Of a stretch of DNA of 64,000 bases, positions 21,474 to 30,519 are shown piece after piece. Made by a program: the position numbers and the translations under genes. Every line of letters begins with the position of its first letter. The stretch's first letter is position 1. Source of the stretch: Clitopilus passeckerianus (lineage: Eukaryota; Basidiomycota; Agaricomycetes; Agaricales; Entolomataceae). The stretch is taken from the NCBI GenBank assembly GCA_944990035.1, contig CALYLX010000124.1, positions 124,001 to 188,000 of the forward strand, given 5' to 3'. Under the pieces are notes generated by a model. That model saw only the letters and a program-made list of their open reading frames with translations. It had not been told where the DNA came from and did not search any database.

Positions 21474-22056
21474 GAAGGGAAATGCATGTTTCGTTCAGGG
21501 ACTGCAGTGGCTCGAGTATATAAGCCTCATATCTCATCAAGAACAAGGCATTTTGGTTCCGCTCCCTGCCTTTCGAGCTTCGAGGCACAGTCTCAGATTG
21601 AAGGTAATGCCTACATAAAGAACAAGGGCCGGGAACGCTTGATTGTTGCAATGGCAATCGTGACGTAGAAAGCTTTGCAGGAGAGATTTAATAGTATGCC
21701 TGTTCAGACTCGCATAGGTTTGACGAGGGCCTATGTTCAAGAGCTTCGACACCACCGAGAATCTGGATGACAAGAGATGAAGGCCGCAAATTGAGCCCAA
21801 GGCTGACCGATGAATGCCAAATGGAATTTAATTCCCACGCACTGAGCAAAGGTGTTAAGCGATCTTGGGTCGGACATCGGTCCGTCGATCCTTGCTTACC
21901 TAACAACCTTCTCGTCTTCGCAACGCTTTTGACGTTTGACGTTTGACACTTCCCCCTCAGACGTCACTCATTCCAGATCAACTTCCAGGATTCGAAGTCC
22001 AACCCACCTTACTTACCTATGCTGAGACCCACAGCAATAAGTCCACTTTTAACACA
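21474..22056. other. Divergent promoter region
   Basis: It lies between the divergent starts of seven-helix copy 3 and the hydrolase gene. GACGTTT is repeated at about 21931-21945. No gene is supported. Confidence 0.45.
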
Positions 22057-24487
22057 ATGATTGGGAATACAACCACCGAACTCGTCTTCATACGCCTCTC
22101 GATTCTCCTGCTCCGTTCCATCCCTTTGCTTTCCTTACTCGTCCTGACACTAAATGTACTCGACTACTGGCACCTGATATACCTTCCGTTCATGGGTGGC
22201 CTACTCGCTGGGTCTCCAGGCTGGTTAGGTTATGCTCTGCTGGCATACGCAGCGGTAGAGGTTGTGTTCTGGGTGTTCAGCAGAAGAAGATGGTGGAAGT
22301 TACAAGCAGTTCGTTCTTTCCCCTCTCTTCTGATCCAGGCATACAACGGTCTGACGGAATTACTCTAACTAGCCTCCAACCTACCGCCCCCCACTGACAA
22401 CACCTGCCGAGCGAAGGAAGATCTTCGAAGAGTGTGGCGACGATCCAGGACTTCAAGAATTGGATCCAACGTACCCACAGGACTGGTTTTTCCCATGCTC
22501 TCGGCCATCTCCCCTCACGACCTCATTACCGTCCGCGAAATCGGCGTTCAATACTCGAGTCAGGAGGAAAGACGTGGTAGAGTGGGTACACTCCGTCTTT
22601 GCGCTTCCAGAGCCTGCGACTGCGGCGGAGGGGAGTGAATATGACGCTGAGATCACTGAATACGTGGAGTGGGTCGGAGGGAGGTTTGGAGTGACTTTGA
22701 TCGACGACGATGAAGAAGAGTCGCAGGATGGAAGTGATACGGGCCGGAGGAATGTCTGGAAATCGAAGAAGCAGAAGAGAAAGAACGAGATTAGAAGTAT
22801 ACGGGTAACGCACGATCCAGTCAACGCCCTCCATCGACCGTTTATCTGGTACATGGTACGTATTCAAATTCTCCAATTCGCTTTCTAACCAGGAACGAAA
22901 CCAACACCACTCTTGTTTCCAGATCGTAGCCCTAGTTGACACCCTAACCTCCATCCAACTTCTCTTTCTGGGGTTCCGGCATTATACGCTCTCCAACGCC
23001 TGGTTCGCATGTTTCCCACCACGGCCATTGCTCGCTATACCTGGGGTGTCCACGAATACGCAGTTAATGGAACTCAGGAAAGCAAATCGGAGTAATGGGG
23101 ACGAGAAAGTCGAAGAGGTCCTCCTACCGTGGTGGTACAGACCTCACCGTGCTGGCCCAGAAGAAATGCCAGTTGTATTTTTACACGGAATCGGGGTACG
23201 TTCTTTCCTTCCCTTCCTTCTTTCCCCCTCATACTAAACCCGCCTCTTCTCCAGATCGGTCTATACCCCTACCTTCCTTTCTTCCGCTCCCTCCCGCGCA
23301 CGACAGGTATCATTGCATTCGAGCTCCTACCAATATCGTCGCATATGACGTCGACGTCGTTGCCCCCGAGGCCGATCCTGGTACAGGCAGTGGAGAGTGT
23401 GTTGGCGAGTGTTGGGTGGGAGAAAGTTGTGATTATGGGGCATAGCTATGGGACGTTTTTGGTGGGTGGGTTGGTTAAGGAAATGCCTATGCCCAATGGT
23501 GGGCCGGAGGAGGAGGAGAATGAGGAGGAGGGAAGAACGGGAGCGAGAGCGCCGGGGTTGGAGGCGTCGGTGAGTCGCTCAACGGATTCGGATGTTGAAG
23601 GTCCGGGCGATGGTGAAACTCAACCTCCTCCATTGTTGCCTATCTCGTTCAGACCAACTACCCTAGCTTCCTCCACCGCGGCTACACCTTCCGGACAACT
23701 CTCCTCCTCTCTACCCTCCATTACCCCTCCTTCCCTCCCCAATGGCTACCCAACCCACATCCTCTACCCTCCCACCCTCGCACACACGCACCACCACCTC
23801 CAGAACCGAATCGCGCATATAATCCTCATCGACCCCATCCCCATCCTCCTACACCTCCCCAATATCGCGTTCAACTTCCTCTACCGCGAGCCGAACAAGG
23901 CGGCGGAGTGGCAGCTGTGGTATTTTGCGTCAAGGGACGCGGATGTGGGGAGGCAGTTGGGGAGAGGGATGTGGTGGAGGGAGGGGTGGTTGGGTGTGCG
24001 GGAGTTGAGGGATGTTATGACGAGACGAGGGCTGGAAGGAGTGGGACAGGGAGAAAGGAGAGGTGGGGAGAACGGGAGAGGAAACGGAGGGGAAGGGAGG
24101 AAAGGACGGAATGTGGCTATCCTACTGGCTGGCGAGGACCAGATCGTACCAGCGGAGCTTGTGAGGAGGTATCTTACAGGCGAGGAGGGGGCGAAGGAGT
24201 ATTGGACTAGGAAAGGGTGGGGGTGGGATCGTTCGGCAGAGGCTATTGGTTCTGATTCCGCGGTGGAGGAGGGAAACCCGGTTGATATCGACGTGCATCA
24301 GGGCGACTCGGAGGGCAAGAGGAATGGGACGATTGGCGGAAGAGGAGGAGCAGGGAGGGAAGAGAGGAAATATGGGGATCTAGAAGTGTTGTGGATGCCT
24401 GGGATTGATCATGCTACTATCTTCGATACGGAGCAAAGGAGGGAGGGAGTATGTGAGGTTTTGATGAGATATGTTCGGGATATTTGA
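22057..24487 (+). CDS. Membrane-anchored alpha/beta hydrolase
   Basis: Exons 22057-22308, 22373-22855, 22923-23195 and 23255-24487 sum to 2241 nt (746 residues) in one frame. Two or three hydrophobic helices lie in the first 85 residues. A hydrophilic linker follows, then the hydrolase fold: MPVVFLHGIG (oxyanion region), VVIMGHSYGTF (nucleophile elbow with catalytic Ser), ILLAGEDQIVPAELV (candidate acid) and GIDHATIF (catalytic His). A low-complexity Pro/Ser/Glu insertion at roughly residues 460-560 separates the nucleophile from the lid. Large fungal relatives are uncharacterised lipase- or esterase-like proteins; the substrate is unknown. A TTG start at 21943 was rejected. Confidence 0.85.
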
Positions 24488-25337
24488 AGCGCATATTGGG
24501 TGGTTATTCTGATTGCGTTCATTGTCTGGGTATTAGTGCATCATAGGCTAGTGTACATGTAGTTGTAGATGTATTATTAGATGGGCTACGTTGATATTCG
24601 TTGAAATAATCTACTTCTCTACATAGTGCTTCCTTGTGTCCACGTTTAGAACGGTTCATGGCTTAACGGATAGAGTTTCTCTTCGTAAAGGCATGACCGA
24701 GAGACCCCCTGTTCGAGTCAGGTGAGATACTTCTTGGAGTATTTCTCTAGGCAAGGTTTGCGCCATATTTTGTCCCATAGTCTTTTGTGTAGCCGCTAAT
24801 ATTTTCCTAGCTTGGGCTGCATTCAAACCATGGTGGTTTTTTGACAACAATGAAAGCAATTGACGATGGACTTTCGGCTTGACAGGTCACTCAGCTACTC
24901 GATTGGCTGAGCTGAACAAGTGCCTGTTCAATTCAGGTGTTGTGTGTTTTTGGTTTGTCGCCGTTTTATTACTCGCGAAGCCTCGAGTTTCTCCTTCAGA
25001 TGAGGCCAGCGAAAGCCTCTGTAGGGATGTAGAAAGCGGAGGAGAAAGGCTGTACTATGGACCGCCTCATACTTGCTCAGTATTTCCGCGGATATATAAC
25101 ACTCGAATGTAGCTTTATATTGATGTGTTTATTGTCAGGCAGAATGGTTCACTTGTTATGGGCTTCTCATTTATAAATCTCTTCGAGTAATAAATATATT
25201 TTTATAGCAACTACAACACCATATACATGATCGCTACATAATAACTTCCCAGCTCATACAGTTGGCGACAAAAGATAATAAAGTTAGCCACGTAAATAAT
25301 GATTCGCAACGAAAACTAATTTCTGGAAGAGCCACGC
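24488..25337. other. Intergenic with a tRNA-like segment
   Basis: 3' flank of the hydrolase gene and 3' flank of the convergent beta-motif gene. Apart from the tRNA-like stretch near 24650 I see nothing supported. The end is AT-rich (about 25150-25260). Confidence 0.5.
24651..24735 (+). other. tRNA-like segment (Pol III A and B boxes)
   Basis: TGGCTTAACGG at 24659-24669 is identical to the box A of the minus-strand segment at 756-766. GTTCGAGTC at 24711-24719 fits box B. The anticodon and acceptor stems do not pair, so it is a tRNA pseudogene or SINE head rather than a working tRNA. Confidence 0.4.
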
Positions 25338-25924
25338 TCACTTCCACGCAGCCTTTCTAGCCTCAGAACTTGAAATATGCTTCATGCCACTCTTCATCTT
25401 CGCCGGCTGAGCCATCGTCGCTCCTGGCGGAGGAAGCGCCAGTCTCTCAGTCTTCGGGATTGCTAGTGAGGAGTTGTAATAAGTTACTTCCACTGTCGGC
25501 CGGCGGTGCAATTTTGAGACTTACACTGTGAAGTCAAATCGTTCTTCGGAAAACGAGTCCCAACTCTGAGTCCGGCGGTCTGTCGAAGAGCCAGCGCATC
25601 TTCCGTACTCGTTTGGGTGACCTTGAGCTGGCCCTGCTCTACCTTGGTGTCCTTGCCGAAAATAATCTCACGAGATTGCTCAAACATGGAAATCTCGCCT
25701 ATGTGAGTCAACAGTAGTGAGCTTGTGCATGCAAGTGAATGGAGTCAGGACTGACCTTGAGGAACGGGGATGTCCTCGACTTGAGTTTTAGGGTCGCCTA
25801 TGAACTCGTACGTGGCGGTGTGGGTTGAGAGGGACCCGCCTGCAAAGTAGATACCTTCGGCTCCCTTGAACATCGTGATCTTGTTGCCGTCATTTGTCGT
25901 GCCTTTGGATTTGGAAGACTTCAT
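25338..25924 (-). CDS. Small two-repeat beta-motif protein, member 2
   Basis: Exons 25756-25924, 25525-25698 and 25338-25462 give 468 nt and 155 residues. Both introns are phase 1. Exon 1 carries KITMFKGAEGIYFAGGSL. Exon 2 opens with the second copy, EISMFEQSREIIFGKDTK. Exon 3 is a Pro/Lys-rich tail ending SEARKAAWK. Architecture and intron phases match members 1 (5906) and 3 (26628). No signal peptide or membrane helix. This is the longest and least regular member; its second repeat has lost the GG turn. Function unknown. Confidence 0.65.
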
Positions 25925-26627
25925 TGTTGAGCAGGGATATTAGGAGGGGGCGGCTACAGAAGATATCGTGAAGCGGGATGAGATTGTGAAGATCGAGGGA
26001 GACAAGTGAGGGTAGAAAGTGAGTGTGACTTCGGACAGCCATTCAAGGTTTTATGGGTCGACAATGTCGAATCCCTGAATTCGGGCGGTGCGTCAATCAC
26101 TCAGGAATTCATGTCGATTTCCCTCATTGGCTAAAGGAATTCGTGGCTGTGGATGTCGAGCGTTGATCTGGCCAAACGCCCACTTGGACCTACAATGTAT
26201 TACAGAACTTCGAGGGAAGATACCAAAGGTAGTCATGGACAGCAGAGGGGTCTCGACAGGCTGTGAAATGTACGAGGTCGCACGCGGCGTAGCATTTTCC
26301 TGGAAAGGGCAAAGTGTGCTGATTGACGCCTGGGGCAAGTCAACGCCCGTCCCACGAGGTGAGATTAGCTGTAGAGGATTGAGGTCGAAGCTCATATTAT
26401 CGTATAGCTTTTCCTAATTTAGACATGTAGATGAATAAGAGGAGACTCCACCGGAGGCCGCGACGAGAAAGGGAGGGAAAAGATTCATCGATCCCGGGGA
26501 GATTCACAAACGGTTGAGATACAAAGCGAAGATGACCAAGCATGCGTTCCCTGCAATGCTGAAATGATGATATAAACCCATATCGTGGTCTGTGTCACCC
26601 CGTTTTTCTCCTTTCTGACACTTTCCA
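25925..26627. other. Intergenic between two beta-motif genes
   Basis: Promoter side of member 2 and 3' side of member 3. Open frames on both strands at 26090-26410 lack domains. Nothing further seen. Confidence 0.45.
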
Positions 26628-27057
26628 CTAGGCATTCTTACGAGAACGCGAGGCCTGCTCTGGGACGGCAACTATGGATTAGTTCGATTCTGACGCACAG
26701 GTGGCACACGTACTCGGAGGGGGAGCAGAATCCTCAGTATGACGGTGAAAGGTAGCCGTTGTTCTGTTAAATACGGTAATCCTTTCAGCGGAGACAAACT
26801 CGCTGGAGATGATGTCGATGTTATCGGAATCCTTGAACATGCTAATGGCTGCTGTACGATAGGTGTGCATTAGACCCTTGATCGGTCAGTTGGAATTCGA
26901 GCCACGTACTGTCCCCCATGTCCCCAGTAAAGGCAGGTGGGTGCCCGAATTTAGCCATGGAGTATCCCCGGTAAACAGTCTTGACTTTCGTCGTTTCAAA
27001 GGTTCCCCCTGCTATAGTGATATTCTTGGCGCCGGAGAACATTGATATTGAACTCAT
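26628..27057 (-). CDS. Small two-repeat beta-motif protein, member 3
   Basis: Exons 26910-27057, 26714-26851 and 26628-26671 give 330 nt and 109 residues. Introns of 58 and 42 nt are both phase 1. Exon 1 holds SISMFSGAKNITIAGGTF, the best copy of the motif in this window. Exon 2 holds AISMFKDSDNIDIISSEF. Exon 3 adds a short basic tail ending ASRSRKNA. If the 42-nt intron is retained, the protein ends about ten residues later in a Cys-containing tail instead. Member 2 lies 703 nt downstream on the same strand. Confidence 0.65.
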
Positions 27058-27872
27058 TGTCGCGAGGAAGGTCAATCAAAAGACCAGGGGTGAGGGGAGT
27101 ATGAGTCAACGCAGACGGCTTAAGTATGGCGCATGTGGTGTGCAAGCAGCACGACCTCCGCAGTAGAGTGATCTGGAAGGACCGGAGGATGCGAAGTCGT
27201 GGATGTCAGACGCAATTTGATGAGAATGTGACCGAGCACGGCATACCGAGCACCAGGTGGAACACGTTCCGCCTCATAAAAGACTCACGTCAGATTCTGG
27301 AATGTTCCGAGGCACATGATTGCGTGGTCTTCGGGGTAGTTTCTTGCCTTCGCAAACCTCGACCAGCAGTTCTTTTATGTTTCTACAGAAGCAGAATGCG
27401 AGCCCTAGAGGTCAATGCGTTCCAATCCCTTCCTCACATGATCGTTGAAGGGAAAAGGTACGACAGTGGGACGAAGATGAGGCAGCTCGTAGCAGCGGCG
27501 ATCGACGTGACCGCTATGTTTACCTCTTCGAGAATGATATGCCCAGGGACGCCGGGTCGGCCAACGAAGTCTAATGGAATCTCTTCAACACACACTAGGG
27601 CGATTAAAATATCCCTGAGAATTATTCCTTGATTCAATGGGCCCCAAGAGAATAGAAGGTAGTTGAACCCAGGTGTTTAGCGCTCTGGCCCTCGCGCAGA
27701 CCACGCTGAACAGGCGAGGTGTCGGTGATGAATTTGACTGTGAAGGGTAGATATTTTGCTGAGTAGACTGTGACTTCGTGCATTTTTCGAGGTGGATAGT
27801 GACTATAAAGTCGAAGTCCGAATGAACTAAGCGATTGGCGTGGTGGAAGGAAAATGGGGTTAAACTGACGTA
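27058..27872. other. Intergenic; duplicated flank of the F-box genes
   Basis: About 27640-27860 is similar to about 30177-30450: both contain CCCCAAGAGAA, TTAAGCGCT/TTTAGCGCT-like and GCAGACCA blocks in the same order. This is the shared 3' flank of the two tandem F-box genes. Frames at 27126-27637 on either strand show no family I recognise. Confidence 0.45.
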
Positions 27873-28167
27873 ATACTCGTAGCTGTCAAAAGTATACAAC
27901 ATTACATAAGCTGATGCGCGAGGTCCTCATTTGACAATTCTTTGACTCGCCGAAAAACATATTATATGTATTCCATACTCAATTATAGGCAATACCACCG
28001 TATATACAACATTAATAGATGTGAATAAGTTATTATATAACATTAGAAGCGCGTTCAACCAAGCAGGAAACGTTGAACGAAGAGAAAGAAATAATGAAGA
28101 CGCGTCGTCACCTAGGACGCGTCTGATGGGTTTTGTAATGTTGTATACTTTTGACAGCTACGAGTAT
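27873..28167. mobile_element. MITE-like element 1
   Basis: Perfect 33-bp inverted repeats occupy 27873-27905 and 28135-28167 (outer end ATACTCGTAGCTGTC). They enclose 229 bp of AT-rich non-coding sequence. TA dinucleotides border both ends, as expected for a Tc1/mariner-type insertion. The interior holds GACGCGTC twice near 28099-28122. No coding capacity. The corresponding 3' flank of the paralogous F-box gene (about 30440) lacks it. Confidence 0.75.
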
Positions 28168-28220
28168 ATTTAGACTCGGACAAATCTATAAATTTGATCG
28201 TAAAGTGCGATCTGTGAAGT

Positions 28221-28566
28221 TACAGCTATTCCTGTAAATAATGACGACAAAACTGGTTTTTTTTCTCGCGCGTCTGGGTGTGCCCAAAAAAGGAATCTTC
28301 CAACCTCAATCTTCGAAAGCCCAGTGAGCGAGGCACTGACCGCGTCACCAGCGCACAGCTCTAAAACTTAGTCGACTGTATTATAGCACATGAGCTTTCT
28401 AGACTACATATACGTGTGATAGACCCCAAACCACCACCAAAAAAAGTTTGCCCTCAGCCTGGTTCGAACATCTGAGTGGCGAAGTTGCTTGGAGGGTTCC
28501 TTTTTGGGAACGCTCAGACAGTCAAAAAAAAATTCAGTTGTGTCATTATTTACAGGAATAGCTGTA
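28221..28566. mobile_element. MITE-like element 2
   Basis: Perfect 25-bp inverted repeats at 28221-28245 and 28542-28566 (outer end TACAGCTATTCCTG) continue as weaker inverted similarity for roughly 80 bp. The ends start and finish with TA, again fitting a Tc1/mariner-like TA target. The right end lies 5 bp from the TAG stop of the F-box gene at 28572. The paralogue keeps the same stop context (CTACGAAGCG on the plus strand) without the element. Confidence 0.75.
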
Positions 28567-28571
28567 CATGG

Positions 28572-30065
28572 CTACGAGACGTTAGGAGGGGAAATTATGG
28601 CAGGGACTTCAACTATTTTTAACCTTTCCGTTAGGCCCTCTGCCAGGCCCAATGATTTGACGCCCAAAGGCAGTAGCGACCTCGATACCACCGCAGAAAA
28701 CATTGGGGAAGCAATAAATCTCGACCTGAGCAACTCGCCTAGCGCCGAGGGTGATGGTGGGGACATATCCATGGGGTCTTCATTCGCAAATGTCAACTCC
28801 TCGAGACATGGGAGTGCATGTGCATGATCCCCAATAGTGAGCAATGAGCACAAGAAGTACCACCGTGTGACTGGTGAGCGCTCACTAATATTTAGGGATT
28901 GGAGGTGGGAAAGATGTTCCAGAAACGAGGCCAGGATTCCCCGGTCTGATATCACCACGTTCATTGTCGTGAGACGCTTCAGTCTACAGCACGATCGCTG
29001 GATGAAACTAACAAGGAATGATAGGTCCAGGCTATCTGCCCTATCCGCTTGGCAGTAGACTGTGAGCTCTGTTAAGCTAGGGACTTCCATAGAGCTGAGA
29101 ATGAACGTAGCGGGGATATGAAGGGACTTGAGCCGATGATGAACAAGTGGGTCTTCGACAATAGGGTAGGATATGCCGAGTTCCATCCGACAGCTCTCGA
29201 GCTTTCTCCCAACCCTCAGCAGGCTGGCCCAGTCACCTTGTACGCCGTCGTATTCTACCAGCTGAGAAAAGGGTAGGGGAATTTGATTGATTCGTTTAAA
29301 ACCCTTCATAGATGCATGTGTTAATGCAGGTGCAACCTTGAACATGTCGAAACATTGATCACCTCTTGAAGAGAAGGCTTTGTTCACAAGGATAGAGATA
29401 CGCTCAAGGAGAGGCAGCTTCCCAGCAATACAAGTCAGCTGTGAGAGAAATGCCACGGAAGGGAATTTGAAGTGGACATCTCTCCATCGTGGCGAGTTTG
29501 CAGCCAAGAGTGGAAGTAGATTCTTCATAGCTTGTATAAGCCCCACGCCGTCGGCCGGGGCGAAGTATATGGTCAAAGGAAGGGGTTTGGAGCGCAAAAG
29601 TGCCAGGCGGAGCATTGGTTTAGTCGGAAGGATGGTATAGCCACCCTGGGAACCCCAAGGGCGTTGGATAATGATGTTACACCACAGGCTTTTGCGTGCC
29701 AATGCTATCGATCTCCATCGACGATTGACCTTCCCCAGCGCCCAAGGCGCCTGGTGTGGGTCCAAGGTATTAATATGTATATATGGCTCTCTTTCAACAC
29801 AAAATGCAAATATTGATTCGAGAACCTCATTCGGTACGGTGTCGAATGTTGCCGGAGTATCACTTTCGCTCTGGGCCTCGGCGGTGTCCATTGCGGGAAT
29901 TATGAGTGAGGATTGTTCCGAGTCGCTATCGCCCAAGTCCAGGAAAGACAAGGAATCGAGAGTATGAGGTCCTTCTGTGGACATGTGGAGGTTCCAGGTG
30001 ATGGTTGTGCGGAAAGGTGTGCAGACGTGCTCGGTGCCCATTTCGGCGGACTGACAAATGGTCAC
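28572..30065 (-). CDS. F-box protein, tandem copy A
   Basis: One uninterrupted frame of 497 residues. The F-box is at about residues 74-130: FDTVPNEVLESIFAFCVE, then APWALGKVNRRWRSIALARK and LWCNI. Downstream is LRR-like sequence (LTELTVYCQADRADSLDLSF, HLSHLQSLNISE). It is closely similar throughout to copy B at 30520. F-box proteins act as substrate adaptors of SCF ubiquitin ligases; the target is unknown. The Met at about residue 28 (MSTEGPHTLDS) is an alternative start. A MITE-like element sits right after the stop, so its 3' UTR probably differs from that of copy B. Confidence 0.85.
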   Translation of the reverse strand: MTICQSAEMGTEHVCTPFRTTITWNLHMSTEGPHTLDSLSFLDLGDSDSEQSSLIIPAMDTAEAQSESDTPATFDTVPNEVLESIFAFCVEREPYIHINTLDPHQAPWALGKVNRRWRSIALARKSLWCNIIIQRPWGSQGGYTILPTKPMLRLALLRSKPLPLTIYFAPADGVGLIQAMKNLLPLLAANSPRWRDVHFKFPSVAFLSQLTCIAGKLPLLERISILVNKAFSSRGDQCFDMFKVAPALTHASMKGFKRINQIPLPFSQLVEYDGVQGDWASLLRVGRKLESCRMELGISYPIVEDPLVHHRLKSLHIPATFILSSMEVPSLTELTVYCQADRADSLDLSFLVSFIQRSCCRLKRLTTMNVVISDRGILASFLEHLSHLQSLNISERSPVTRWYFLCSLLTIGDHAHALPCLEELTFANEDPMDMSPPSPSALGELLRSRFIASPMFSAVVSRSLLPLGVKSLGLAEGLTERLKIVEVPAIISPPNVS

Positions 30066-30519
30066 GGGCGTTTACTTCGTCATTGACCCTCAGTTTTTTG
30101 AGAGTGACATCTCCATATGTCGAGTTGACCGTTGAAGTCTAGTGGATTCGTATGTACGACGGTGGCGGCTTCATTCAGTTGTCCCCAAGAGAAACAGAAG
30201 GGAGTTTCAGGGTCCGGATCCAGGGATTAAGCGCTGGAGTGCTCTTGAAGTCCTCGTGCAGACCATGCTGAACCAGCGAGTACGTAGTGGCTATACATTC
30301 AACGGCGAGGCAGCGTGGTGCGCCGAGTATCTTACTGACAAAATTGTGGCTCAAAGCGATCTTCAAGGTGGATCAGGGCAGAAAAGTCGAAATATGAACG
30401 GACCACTGATGCCGTTGACGTATTTGGTGCGAAGAAAAACAGAGTAAGTTGATGTGATATGTTCCAACGAAGTTAGATTTCATTTCTCAAGTACGAATGT
30501 GATCCCTGACGCTAGATAG
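30066..30519. other. Spacer between the F-box pair
   Basis: It holds the promoter of copy A and the 3' flank of copy B. The 3' flank is similar to 27640-27860, the 3' flank of copy A, so the duplicated unit included flanking DNA. Confidence 0.5.

Noticed and set aside
27126..27632. 168-residue plus-strand frame and an opposing minus-strand membrane-like frame
   Set aside because: No recognisable domain on either strand, and part of the region is duplicated F-box flank.
28440..28470. B-box-like GTTCGAACC inside MITE-like element 2
   Set aside because: No matching box A at tRNA spacing; GTTCGAAC is itself a short palindrome and may be chance.
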